DNA of 16,522 nt from Candidatus Moranbacteria bacterium CG_4_8_14_3_um_filter_41_13 (GTDB taxonomy: Bacteria; Patescibacteriota; Minisyncoccia; Moranbacterales; UBA1568): assembly GCA_002782305.1 (NCBI GenBank), contig PFHN01000062.1, positions 1-16,522 of the forward strand, given 5' to 3'. Under the pieces are notes generated by a model. The model was not told the DNA's origin and did no database searches. It was given only the letters and a program-made list of their open reading frames with translations. This document shows, piece after piece, positions 1 through 8,062 of this stretch. Each line of letters begins with the position of its first letter. Position 1 is the first letter of the stretch. The position numbers and the translations under genes were made by a program.

Positions 1-381
1 TGCTGTTTTTACGGGCACCTTTTTCTTTGCTTCTGTGATAGTACCATTATCTTTGGAAGCGATGGTAAGGGTGACATGTGTCTCACTTGCTACTTCTTCG
101 AGAGTTTGGATAAAACCAACAATTTGATCTTCATTTCGTAGTATATCCAGTGCAGGCGCTTTCTCTTCAATCATCAGATACTGCTTTTTGAGTTCCGGGA
201 GGCGATTCACTTGTTTCGCTTGATTCTCCTCTTTGGCATAAAATTCTTGGATAGATGTTGCTTGATTAGTAATCATTGTTCGAAGCGGACGAATAACAAA
301 AAAATAAACACCTACAATCATCACGAGAAGTGTGAGAAGAGAAACAAGAGCCGAATGAGTTTTTATAAAAGAGAAATTCAT
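1..381 (-). CDS. pilO: PilO-like type IV pilus alignment protein, N-terminal part (cut by window edge)
   Basis: The reading frame opens with ATG at 381 and stays open for 127 codons to the window edge, so the C-terminus is missing. The visible protein has a short cytoplasmic N-terminus, one hydrophobic helix at about residues 10-31 (SALVSLLTLLVMIVGVYFFV), then a charged helical stretch at about 40-75 likely to form a coiled coil, and the start of a globular domain. This is the PilO layout: PilO pairs with PilN through the coiled coil and links PilM to the rest of the pilus machine on the outer face of the inner membrane. Its start overlaps the pilN stop in an ATGA tetranucleotide (378-381), so translation is probably coupled. 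Sequence alone is weakly diagnostic for PilO; the call rests on architecture plus its place after pilM and pilN. Confidence 0.8.
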   Translation of the reverse strand, partial: MNFSFIKTHSALVSLLTLLVMIVGVYFFVIRPLRTMITNQATSIQEFYAKEENQAKQVNRLPELKKQYLMIEEKAPALDILRNEDQIVGFIQTLEEVASETHVTLTIASKDNGTITEAKKKVPVKTA

Positions 382-941
382 AATGATGTTATTTTTTTCA
401 AACATTCCTCTTTGATATCAAAATCAACTTGGAAATCAATATTATCTTGAGAGAAAAGGTTTGAGATAGGTACATCCACTTTTTCAATACAAGAGGATTC
501 TTTGAGTTTACTATCAAACAAGAGAAGATCTTCACGTTTCTTTGCCTTTCCAGTAAGAAGAACAGTATAATTTTTAGTCATGAGATGATCAACGACCATT
601 CCTTCGGGTATCAGTGTATCAAGGAGGATAAATACCCGTGTAAAAGAAAGATGGTTCATATCTATTTTCGCAATCATCTCAGTGGCAGTATTCATATCAC
701 GGAACCTCTGTTGATATTCAAGTAGTGTACTTTGTGATTGCGCCGACTGATTACTCGATTCTCCTTGAACGAGATTACCTGACTGAAAACGAAGGACAAA
801 AAACGTCGTTGCGAGGATACTGGTATACATAATTTCTAGTATCAAAACAAGGAAAACTTGCCACAAGAAAAAACGAAAGCGTTTCCTGCTCTGTATTTTT
901 TTCTTATTTTCTTCTGGGAGGATATTAAGTAAGATTTTCAT
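378..941 (-). CDS. pilN: PilN-like type IV pilus assembly protein
   Basis: 187 aa. The N-terminus carries NILPEE at residues 6-11, matching the conserved 'N-L-P' peptide by which PilN docks into PilM in the cytoplasm. A basic stretch follows, then one membrane helix at about 25-50, a polar helical linker (about 55-90), and a small globular C-terminal domain (about 95-187) expected outside the membrane, as in PilN ferredoxin-like domains. The usual PilN length is about 180-220 aa, so this looks complete. The start lies 17 bp inside the end of pilM and the stop overlaps the pilO start by 4 bp, so the three form a tightly coupled pilMNO block. The PilN family is clear from order and topology; direct sequence similarity is modest. 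Confidence 0.87.
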   Translation of the reverse strand: MKILLNILPEENKKKIQSRKRFRFFLWQVFLVLILEIMYTSILATTFFVLRFQSGNLVQGESSNQSAQSQSTLLEYQQRFRDMNTATEMIAKIDMNHLSFTRVFILLDTLIPEGMVVDHLMTKNYTVLLTGKAKKREDLLLFDSKLKESSCIEKVDVPISNLFSQDNIDFQVDFDIKEECLKKITSL

Positions 942-2016
942 ATTCGTCTAGACCTCTGAGCGCAAGGCCGATAGCGGTTGAATACTGTACTGAATGACTA
1001 CGATCAATAAGTGGCATTTGTTTACCGAGATGGACATTCACCCATGGATCTCCAAACTCAACAAGCCTACCCAAACGTTTCGAGAGAAACGGAAGCAGTC
1101 CCTGTGTATTCGACCCACCACCACAGAGGATTACCGAATCAATACTTTTCGAATACTGTAAATTATTCAAATAAAAATCGATAGTTCTCTCAATCTCTTG
1201 GGCGATGTTCTCAAGTACAGGGAGGGCAGCTTTGAGCACTGGGCTCTGAAAAGAAAGCGATCCCAATCCCTGCTTAATCTTTATTTCTTCTGCCTGTTCA
1301 AAAGGAATCTGCAGGGACTTCGAAATAGCATCAGTGATCATCTGAGATGAGAGAGGAACACTTGATGTGAAACACGGAGTATTCCCCACTGAAATGAAAA
1401 AACTGGAACGACGATCGCCGATATCAATAATCAGTGTTGTCCTCTCTTCATTTTTTTCTGCAAGAAGGCTTCTTGCCTGGGCAATCGACTCTGTTTCGAG
1501 TCCGACGACTTCGAGTCCTGCTTTTGTCAGTGTTTCTTCGAACTGATTCACCATACTACGCGCTACGGCTACCACCAAAACATCCATCGTGTCTTTCCCT
1601 TGGGTAAAATTTTTATCAAGAATTTGCCAATCATAATACACCTGATCGAGCGTCAAAGGAATATTGGCTTCTATTTCCCATTTTATGGCCTCCTTTACCT
1701 CTTTTTCATCCATTTTTGGAATGGTGATGATGCGCAAAAAAGCTTTTGTTTCAGGAAGCGAACAAACGACCTTCCGTGTCTTTATTTTCTTCGGTTTCGT
1801 TCTTTCGACAAGGTCTTTGATAGCATCAACAACCACCTGTTGGTTTATAATATCGCCATCGACAACACTTCCTACAGGCAAAGGAACAGAACCGAAGCTT
1901 GTAATGGCATCACTTTCTTTGGAACGATTAAACAAAACAGCCTTGATCGAAAGGTCGCTCAAATCAAGTCCAAAGGCACTCGGGAAAACATCAAAAAATT
2001 TTTTCTGCAAAATCAT
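925..2016 (-). CDS. pilM: PilM, actin-like ATPase of the type IV pilus
   Basis: 363 aa, the normal PilM length. PilM is a cytoplasmic actin/FtsA-fold protein that binds ATP and the N-terminus of PilN, tying the assembly motor to the membrane complex. Motifs visible: phosphate-1 loop FGLDLSDLSIKAV (15-27), the PilM-typical segment EVKEAIKWEIEANIP (106-120), phosphate-2 loop LIIDIGDRRSSFFI (195-208), the adenosine motif VILCGGGSNTQGL (295-307), and the C-terminal YSTAIGLALRG (345-355). ATG at 2016 puts the first strand in the usual position and no better start is visible. No strong Shine-Dalgarno precedes it, but an extended -10 promoter sits about 27 bp upstream. It overlaps pilN by 17 bp. Confidence 0.95.
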   Translation of the reverse strand: MILQKKFFDVFPSAFGLDLSDLSIKAVLFNRSKESDAITSFGSVPLPVGSVVDGDIINQQVVVDAIKDLVERTKPKKIKTRKVVCSLPETKAFLRIITIPKMDEKEVKEAIKWEIEANIPLTLDQVYYDWQILDKNFTQGKDTMDVLVVAVARSMVNQFEETLTKAGLEVVGLETESIAQARSLLAEKNEERTTLIIDIGDRRSSFFISVGNTPCFTSSVPLSSQMITDAISKSLQIPFEQAEEIKIKQGLGSLSFQSPVLKAALPVLENIAQEIERTIDFYLNNLQYSKSIDSVILCGGGSNTQGLLPFLSKRLGRLVEFGDPWVNVHLGKQMPLIDRSHSVQYSTAIGLALRGLDEYENLT

Positions 2017-2042
2017 TTTTGTATATATTTTTTCTTTTTTCT

Positions 2043-2051
2043 ATTATATCA
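2043..2051 (-). promoter_or_regulatory. Extended -10 promoter upstream of pilM
   Basis: Reading the minus strand, TGATATAAT is a perfect -10 hexamer with the upstream TGn of extended -10 promoters. It lies about 27 bp before the pilM start. No convincing -35 is found at 16-18 bp, as expected when an extended -10 is used. The same core (TTGTGATATA, A or C, TA) precedes pilC. It implies that pilMNO can be transcribed separately from the upstream prepilin genes. Confidence 0.55.
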
Positions 2052-2101
2052 CAACTCTTCACTTTTCCTAGCAAATAATTTGTTCTCTTTCATTCTCTCC
2101 A

Positions 2102-3670
2102 TTAATTTTCTTCCCAAAGATCCATCTGATACTGCGTACCTGTTGGAAAATATGGTGGCGGATAATACAGAAGATTATTATCATAATACAAATTACGTGT
2201 CGTGTATCCTGTGCCATTGGTGTACGCGAAACCATACCGAAGGTTCGTAGCTAGCGCTCCATATATTGTGATACTACTTTTGACTAAACCACTGTAGAAG
2301 GCTCTCCCTACTCTCCCTTGCTGAGCAAGCAGAGCTCCATCGATACGGAGTGTGGTAGCACTATCTCGTGGGATATCAACATTCCTCTGGCCAATAAGAC
2401 CAATAATATCTGTCCCGGTGTAATTCGTATAGAGAAGATTATTCATCACATACAAAGACGGTAGAGAGCCAGAAATAAGGTCTGCTGCTGCAATCGTGAT
2501 TCTCTTATTATCAATCTGACCTGAAACCCAAACATTGTCCTCAACAAAAATTACACCATTTTGTACCAGGGGTTGATTCGACTTACTAATGCATTTTCCT
2601 CTACTGTGTTTACTTGATTGAATCCAAGGGCACGTAGATGATGTACAACACGTGGCTACATCACAAGGATTTCCATTCGTCCCAGCAGATGATCCACTCG
2701 CTCCTGAAACTATCCCAAGATAATTCAATGGCTGATTCGTTCCATGTGTTCCATCAACATAGACACTGTATGTCTTCACTGTACAGACATCAAAAGTGCC
2801 GTCCGTCTTGAGCGTTATCTCTCTTCCAACACCACTGTTATCAAAGTATGTACCGCGTCCTGCCTGAGCTTCTGATTTCATTAAACTGAGGTCACCCAAT
2901 ACCCCATTGAAGTCCACTGCAGGTATAGGGAAGGAACGCCCTGCTTCAAAAACATCAGGTCTCAGCGCCACAGCAGAATTTGGAGCTTCAGCCGGACGGA
3001 AAGCATTATTGGCACCGCTTGTAGGGGGAATATTTTTATGAGTATGGACACCAAATTCACTGGCTCCAGTATGATCTGGATCATCGAAAGTATTCACTGC
3101 ACTTGAAACAATGTTATGAGCCAAACCATCAAAACGAATCCCTTTATTCGACATAATCTTCCCAAATACTTCCGTACCATTTCCAAAACGCATAAAATCA
3201 TTGGCCAGAGCAGCGTTTTCACTCCACGATGGACGACGGAAACGCACAGTGAGTGTTCGTGTATCGGTCGGATTCTTATACGTCGCCCCCACCGAAGTGA
3301 CCTGCACAATCGTAGAACCCACTTCTGGAGGAATAACAGTAATAGAATATTCTCCGATAGCTGATCCAAAAGGATCATCATACACCCCTGTATAAGCACC
3401 ACCTACACCATACGGACTCCCACTCGACCAGAATGTCGCAAGTTGCTGAGCCGTTCTCCCTTCTGCTTGATGAGCAAGATACCAACGATAAAAACTGATG
3501 CCTGATTCTGCTATTTGAAATGTTTGTTCACGCGTGTGAACCTTGAGAGAATATTTAATCTGCGAACTGATGTACGTCAAAATAGAAGTAAGCAGAATAG
3601 TTACCGCAGTCATAATAATCAGTCCGTAAACCAACGCGGAACCTTTTTTTGTTTTGATATTTTTTTTCAT
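2102..3670 (-). CDS. PilX-like type IV pilus accessory protein with predicted beta-helix domain
   Basis: 522 aa. After a basic start (MKKNIKTKKGSALVYG) comes one membrane helix (about 12-37), then QTFQIAESGISFYRWYL (49-65). That run is the PilX N-terminal style, in which an AESG-type motif follows the helix. There is no G-FTLIE prepilin site, so it is PilX-like rather than a classical pilin. The C-terminal half (about 370-475) has short repeating beta strands such as NGVIFVEDNVWVSGQID, LRIDGALLAQQG and SITIYGAL, typical of the beta-solenoid part of large PilX-like proteins in related bacteria. A cysteine cluster (C336, C341, C342, C347, C360) interrupts the middle. Its start overlaps the upstream prepilin stop by 4 bp (ATGA). 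Probably a pilus-tip or assembly-priming subunit; function is inferred from family and context. Confidence 0.75.
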   Translation of the reverse strand: MKKNIKTKKGSALVYGLIIMTAVTILLTSILTYISSQIKYSLKVHTREQTFQIAESGISFYRWYLAHQAEGRTAQQLATFWSSGSPYGVGGAYTGVYDDPFGSAIGEYSITVIPPEVGSTIVQVTSVGATYKNPTDTRTLTVRFRRPSWSENAALANDFMRFGNGTEVFGKIMSNKGIRFDGLAHNIVSSAVNTFDDPDHTGASEFGVHTHKNIPPTSGANNAFRPAEAPNSAVALRPDVFEAGRSFPIPAVDFNGVLGDLSLMKSEAQAGRGTYFDNSGVGREITLKTDGTFDVCTVKTYSVYVDGTHGTNQPLNYLGIVSGASGSSAGTNGNPCDVATCCTSSTCPWIQSSKHSRGKCISKSNQPLVQNGVIFVEDNVWVSGQIDNKRITIAAADLISGSLPSLYVMNNLLYTNYTGTDIIGLIGQRNVDIPRDSATTLRIDGALLAQQGRVGRAFYSGLVKSSITIYGALATNLRYGFAYTNGTGYTTRNLYYDNNLLYYPPPYFPTGTQYQMDLWEEN

Positions 3671-4290
3671 AAATACTTCAGATTACGGAGATCAACAAAA
3701 GATTCTATATTCACATTATTCGGAGCATTCACAGGATCAATATTTACCATAATGTGCACCTTGATAAGACGGATAGCAGAGACGTCGGCTGGCGTGGCAA
3801 TAGGATTATTCACCGTATCACCCGGATAATTTTTATTATAGTAGAGAAATACTGGATCACTATTCGTATTCGTAATATATTCTGCAAGCACCTTCACAGT
3901 ATCATCAGAAGCAGGATATGTGACTGGCGCCGAACCAGTAGGTTTAGTGATACCCACTTTCAATTGATCAGTTCCCAAGTCAAGGAAATAATGCACGCGC
4001 TCAGTTATTTCATCGTGATCAATGTCTACATATACCTTCAAATCAAAATCATCCGCAGATTCAATAGGAAAATCCCCATTATCCGCCTGTTTCACACCTC
4101 GCAAGTCTTTGATAATCTTATTCACTGTATGAGAAGCATTGGCCGACGCCACACCTTCCTCAAGAATAAATTTATTACTATTCCAACTTTTCATAAAAAG
4201 TAATGTAAAACCCTCCATAGCAATAAGCATAATACTGATTGCTACCATCAGTTCCACAAGAGTCATAGCTCGTAAAGATTTTCTCATCAT
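3667..4290 (-). CDS. Prepilin-like minor pilin (type IV pilus or pseudopilin)
   Basis: 207 aa. The N-terminus MMRKSLRA-MTLVELMVAI is a class III signal peptide: two basic residues, a processing site at A8-M9, and the key Glu5 of the mature protein (E13 of the precursor) in a long hydrophobic helix (9-31). The -1 residue is Ala instead of the usual Gly, which prepilin peptidases accept less well. The rest is a soluble head of about 170 residues with no cysteines, consistent with a minor pilin of the PilW/GspJ size class; I cannot place it in a specific family. It starts 3 bp after the preceding prepilin's stop and overlaps the following PilX-like gene by 4 bp, so the three are co-translated. 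The tandem ATGs at 4290 and 4287 give nearly the same protein. Confidence 0.75.
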   Translation of the reverse strand: MMRKSLRAMTLVELMVAISIMLIAMEGFTLLFMKSWNSNKFILEEGVASANASHTVNKIIKDLRGVKQADNGDFPIESADDFDLKVYVDIDHDEITERVHYFLDLGTDQLKVGITKPTGSAPVTYPASDDTVKVLAEYITNTNSDPVFLYYNKNYPGDTVNNPIATPADVSAIRLIKVHIMVNIDPVNAPNNVNIESFVDLRNLKYL

Positions 4291-4293
4291 AGA

Positions 4294-5682
4294 CTAGTTT
4301 GATTCAAGAGTAATGGTTTTTCGTACAAGAGAAGTTCCAATGGTAATAGTATCTGTTTTATCTGCAAAACCAGGAGCGGTAATATCAATCGTATACGTAT
4401 CAGGAGTAAGTGCTGGCAATGCAGAAGGGAAATACACAAAACCATTCTCATCGGTTGTCAGTGTGACATCATAACCTAAAATTGTATTCGAAAGTTTGAC
4501 ACTTGCACCGACGATAGGCGCACCATCCGTATTGTTCGTTACTTGTATTTTTGCGGAAGCGATGGAGGTATCAATAAATACCATGGTCGTTTCTTTATTG
4601 ACTCCTGGGGCAACATTCAAAACCCCCGCAACCGTTTCTGGCGGATCGAACTTGAAGAATTCATATGGAGCGACTGGCGAGTTAGTCAGTGTATATTGTC
4701 CATAGCTCTCATTTGCGAAGGTTTTGTTTCCTGACCCATCTGTCTGTGTGTTTTGGAGTGGGAATCCATACGTAAACGTTCCAGGAGGCACACTATTCCC
4801 CAATATTCTGCCTCCAACTAATGAAAAATTAACATTCGGAATCGCTGTTCCAAAAGGGTCTTTGGTATGAAGGATGATATCTGAAGCCCGGTCCATCACG
4901 ATAGTGATTGGATTGAGTGCATCTGCTACAACTGACATATCTTCATCCACAGGATCATATGTCTCAGAAACGGCATATGGAAGAAGTGTCGTCGCGCCAT
5001 AATATCCAGACTTAGAAACAGAAATAGTATAGTCCTGAGAACCAAGAGGGGTACTTGCTGGAGTTCCTGGAAGCGTCACATTACCTGTCGAATCTGTGGT
5101 GGCATTGGTATTGATACTTGTTGAACTTCCTACAATATGTACATTAGCACCCGTTACGCCAGCACCCCCAGCATCCAAGATATTAATAGTGAGTACACCT
5201 CCTCCAGCTGATGTTTCGATGCCATTGGGTGAAACCGTAGAAATGAGTCCGACAGTACGAGCGCTACTTCTGTCCCCCCACGATACCGTGAGGCGCACTC
5301 TCTTGTAGTCATTTGGAATAGCGTCTGTACCAAGGCCTGCTGTTCCATCAAAAGGATCGTCAATGTATTGAACGAATGTCTCTATATGATATGTTGTCGC
5401 TCCTGTTGTCACATCTTCTTCTTGTAGCAAATCTCCTGCAGGGACACCATACACCCAGACTCCGCCATCCATATGTTTAGTACCCAATGTATCATAATCA
5501 ATACTGCGAATAATCTCCATTTTCTGATTGGCAAAAGCGGTCGCTCCCAAACGATTCTTCGAATCAAGAATCAGTCTCGTACCAATAGTATAGGTTTGAA
5601 AGAAAGTTACTGACACAACAGAAAAGATAAAAAGAAGCACCAAAGCTTCAATAAGAGTGAACCCTGAGCGCGTATTTCGCAT
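4294..5682 (-). CDS. Prepilin with three Ig/carboxypeptidase-regulatory-like repeats
   Basis: 462 aa from ATG 5682. The prepilin site is RSG-FTLIEALVLLF (cleavage after residue 7, Glu5 present), followed by a pilin-type segment with ANQKMEIIRSIDYDTLG (about 51-67) and a short pilin head to about residue 155. The remaining two thirds are beta-rich modules of about 85-105 aa at roughly 163-265, 266-372 and 376-462. Each resembles the carboxypeptidase regulatory-like/CnaB-type fold: 'D-GG-VTGANVHI', a 'T-D-TGNV' turn, and 'YTISVSKSGY' or 'YTIDITAPGF' strands. Such modules are typical of surface adhesins. I chose ATG 5682 because the frame's first ATG (5733) would add 17 residues before the signal peptide and has no ribosome site; 5682 has AGAAAGG close upstream. 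It lies between pilC and another prepilin. Probably a pilus subunit that displays an adhesive stalk. Confidence 0.8.
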   Translation of the reverse strand: MRNTRSGFTLIEALVLLFIFSVVSVTFFQTYTIGTRLILDSKNRLGATAFANQKMEIIRSIDYDTLGTKHMDGGVWVYGVPAGDLLQEEDVTTGATTYHIETFVQYIDDPFDGTAGLGTDAIPNDYKRVRLTVSWGDRSSARTVGLISTVSPNGIETSAGGGVLTINILDAGGAGVTGANVHIVGSSTSINTNATTDSTGNVTLPGTPASTPLGSQDYTISVSKSGYYGATTLLPYAVSETYDPVDEDMSVVADALNPITIVMDRASDIILHTKDPFGTAIPNVNFSLVGGRILGNSVPPGTFTYGFPLQNTQTDGSGNKTFANESYGQYTLTNSPVAPYEFFKFDPPETVAGVLNVAPGVNKETTMVFIDTSIASAKIQVTNNTDGAPIVGASVKLSNTILGYDVTLTTDENGFVYFPSALPALTPDTYTIDITAPGFADKTDTITIGTSLVRKTITLESN

Positions 5683-5802
5683 ACCTTTCTTTGAGGTAAG
5701 TGTTACAAATGATACGTTATGGAAAGAAAACATTTTTTTATTTTTCAGGGTATTTATTTTCTGATACGTAAGAAAACGATAGAGACAAAATACGAATGCT
5801 CT

Positions 5803-7023
5803 TTATTTGATGTTATCAAGTACGCTGTACATCGGCTGAAGCATCGCCACAGCAAAAAATCCCACACCGCCACCAATCACAAGCATCAAAACCGGTTCGA
5901 TAATTGATGACATATTTTTCGTAATTTGCGAAACTTCCTCTTCATAAAACTCTGCCAAACGGCGGAGCACAAGTTCTGTCTTCCCTGTCTCTTCACCTAC
6001 TTCAATAATTTGCGGTACCAATATAGGAAAAATATGAGGATATTTGTTGATCACTTTGCTCAGTTCTGTTCCTTTCTGTACCTCAGCGATGGCTTCTTCG
6101 AGGACATCTTTGTAGTACACATTGCCAATGGTCTTCGAAACAATACCAAGCGCTGTCACCACTGGGACACCACTTTTGAGAAGCGAACTATAGATACGTG
6201 CGAAGCGAGCACAGTTAACTTTGATGACAATATTACCAACAATCGGTAACCTTAGATAGAGCATACTAAAAAAACGCTTCCCGGCTACCGTCCCAGCAAA
6301 AATTTTCACTCCCACAATCACTCCGACACTAAGCGAGATACTCGCAATAGCATGATTGCGTAAAAAATCACTGATAGCCATAATAAACAATGTCGTCGCA
6401 GGCAGTTTCACATCCATATCTTTGAAGACACCAGTAATTTTTGGCAAAATATATGTCAGCATCAAAATGGAAATACCTACCATCGCGACGATAATGACCG
6501 CAGGATAGATAAGTGCTCCTTTGACTTTACTTGAGAGATCATTCTCCTTCTCAAGCTGAAGTGCAAGAATATCTAGGATCTCCTCTATATTACCGCTGAG
6601 CTCCCCAACACTTACCATATTGACAAACAGTTCATCGAAAACACTCGGAAAACGAGAAAGACCTTCTGCTAGGGTTTTTCCACTCTGAACATCATCATAC
6701 ACGCTATTTAACACTGTTTTGAAACGCTTGTTCTGAGTCTGGATACTGAGGTTGTGTATTGCGCGCGAAAGCGTGAGTCCCGAAGAAACCATCACCGCGA
6801 GGTTTCGAGTGAACACCATTTTTTCTTTGAGCGGGACAGTAGAAAAACGATCGAAGAATTTTACATTGATCGATTTTTTTTCTTCCACTTCTCTATGAGA
6901 GGTAAGAAGCATACCTTGCTCACGCAAAGATTGCGCTAAACTTTTCTCATCTTTAGCTTCCATTTCACCACCAGAACTTTCTCCAGTCGTGATATTTTTT
7001 GCTGTATACAGAAACTTCGACAT
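5803..7023 (-). CDS. pilC: PilC/GspF-family inner-membrane platform protein of the type IV pilus
   Basis: 406 aa, the usual PilC length. PilC is the polytopic membrane platform on which the PilB/PilT motors act to extrude and retract the pilus. The N-terminus MSKFLYTAKN is typical. Two T2SSF domains follow (about 72-195 and 274-397), each with the characteristic motif: FTRNLAVMVSSGLTLSRAI and FARIYSSLLKSGVPVVTAL at their starts, and VSVGELSGNIEEIL and EVGEETGKTELVLRRL inside. Membrane helices are at about 171-194, 225-243 and 375-396. I chose ATG 7023 over an in-frame GTG at 7050 because family members start with this sequence. An extended -10 promoter is 45 bp upstream. It is followed by two prepilins, a PilX-like gene and pilMNO; the motor ATPases and prepilin peptidase are not in view. 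Confidence 0.95.
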   Translation of the reverse strand: MSKFLYTAKNITTGESSGGEMEAKDEKSLAQSLREQGMLLTSHREVEEKKSINVKFFDRFSTVPLKEKMVFTRNLAVMVSSGLTLSRAIHNLSIQTQNKRFKTVLNSVYDDVQSGKTLAEGLSRFPSVFDELFVNMVSVGELSGNIEEILDILALQLEKENDLSSKVKGALIYPAVIIVAMVGISILMLTYILPKITGVFKDMDVKLPATTLFIMAISDFLRNHAIASISLSVGVIVGVKIFAGTVAGKRFFSMLYLRLPIVGNIVIKVNCARFARIYSSLLKSGVPVVTALGIVSKTIGNVYYKDVLEEAIAEVQKGTELSKVINKYPHIFPILVPQIIEVGEETGKTELVLRRLAEFYEEEVSQITKNMSSIIEPVLMLVIGGGVGFFAVAMLQPMYSVLDNIK

Positions 7024-7067
7024 TTTTTTATGTTTGTTTGTAGATAGCACTCTTTACTTTCTTTTTT

Positions 7068-7076
7068 AGTATATCA
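7068..7076 (-). promoter_or_regulatory. Extended -10 promoter upstream of pilC
   Basis: On the minus strand TGATATACT gives a -10 hexamer (TATACT) with an upstream TGn. It lies in the 65 bp between the preceding gene and pilC and would give a leader of about 38 nt. The -35 region is poor. The 10-mer TTGTGATATA is shared exactly with the element before pilM, which supports both as real pilus-cluster promoters. Confidence 0.5.
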
Positions 7077-7088
7077 CAAAAATGATTC

Positions 7089-8012
7089 TTAGACACTGAG
7101 GCGCTCTTTATATTTCTCAAACACTCTCGGACCTTGTGGATGAGGTAAGAAAATAAGCGAGTGATCATCAGCTTTAATGAGACTCCCTTCAATTGAAGTC
7201 TTGGGATTACGTCTAATTTTCTCTCCCTGCCATGAAGCAAGCCATACTTCCAGATGAAGCCCATCAAAAATCTTTTCAAGAAAATCTTGCACCTTCTTTC
7301 TTTGAGAAATGTCTTTCGCCATCAGCAAATGAGGTATAGCCGTAAGAGAAAAATGAGGACGATACTCTGCAATCCATCTATTCTTCAATTCAAACTTTTG
7401 GAACAGGCGTTCGTTATACATCGGTATAAGAAAACGATATTCATGTGCTGAGAAAAGATCCTTCGTACCAATCTCTAAATTATCTTCTGTCACAAAGTAA
7501 TTCAGACACGCTCTGTCTTGTATTTTCCGTCCGTGTCGCCTCTTCCCTATCAGATGAAGAAACCCTGTAAGGAGAGTGCGTCCGATCCATATTTTCCCAG
7601 AACGTAGTACGACGAACATATCCCAATCACTTTCTCTGGTACCATTCTTCATCGCCAAACTCCCCGTAGCAGCGAGCATACGTACATAAGGGAGAAACCT
7701 CAGTATCCTCACCAGACGATGCATACGACGCAATTTTCCTACCGATATTTTCTCTGCTTGAATGCGTTTCCTCACAAGAGCTTTTCGTCCTTTCAGAAAA
7801 TAAAAACCATTGTGTTCTTGGATAATCGTATCCAATTCTCCTGAAGAAAGTATCTTCACAACATCGCCAATACTCTGTACACCGTGCTTTCCTGTTTGTT
7901 CTATGTCCTGTAAAATAAGATGCTTCCATATTTCAAAAGACGTCAGTGGCATATCCAAAACATCATAATAGGTCAGGGTCGCTTTTATATTTTTCGCCAG
8001 ATGGTAGGACAT
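7089..8012 (-). CDS. Probable nucleotidyltransferase-fold protein with N-terminal winged-helix-like region
   Basis: 307 aa from ATG 8012 (a TTG at 8027 would add five residues). The recognisable part is LAATGSLAMKNGTRESDWDMFVVL (about 114-137, read as a GS motif at 117-118 followed by SDWD at 128-131). It matches the active-site pattern G-S-x(9)-S-D-x-D of DNA polymerase beta-type nucleotidyltransferases, with two candidate metal-binding aspartates, D129 and D131. The N-terminal 85 residues (TYYDVLDMPLTSFEIWKHL onward) look like a winged helix. The C-terminus is basic and has no family I know. No third catalytic acid can be fixed by eye. It follows uvrA by about 50 bp and precedes pilC in its own direction; nothing links it to either neighbour's function. 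The substrate is unknown. It may be catalytic or a degenerate, binding-only member. Confidence 0.55.
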   Translation of the reverse strand: MSYHLAKNIKATLTYYDVLDMPLTSFEIWKHLILQDIEQTGKHGVQSIGDVVKILSSGELDTIIQEHNGFYFLKGRKALVRKRIQAEKISVGKLRRMHRLVRILRFLPYVRMLAATGSLAMKNGTRESDWDMFVVLRSGKIWIGRTLLTGFLHLIGKRRHGRKIQDRACLNYFVTEDNLEIGTKDLFSAHEYRFLIPMYNERLFQKFELKNRWIAEYRPHFSLTAIPHLLMAKDISQRKKVQDFLEKIFDGLHLEVWLASWQGEKIRRNPKTSIEGSLIKADDHSLIFLPHPQGPRVFEKYKERLSV

Positions 8013-8062
8013 AAAGAAATATTTCAAGTATCACATATCGAAATAACAGAAAGCATGCTCAC

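Noticed and set aside
1600..2250. 216-codon plus-strand frame across the start of pilM
   Set aside because: It runs antisense to a clear PilM and to the pilM promoter, is low-complexity (runs of F/Y/L) and has no start signal.
5683..5733. Upstream ATG giving 17 extra residues on the Ig-repeat prepilin
   Set aside because: It has no ribosome site, and it would leave an unusually long leader before the prepilin cleavage site.
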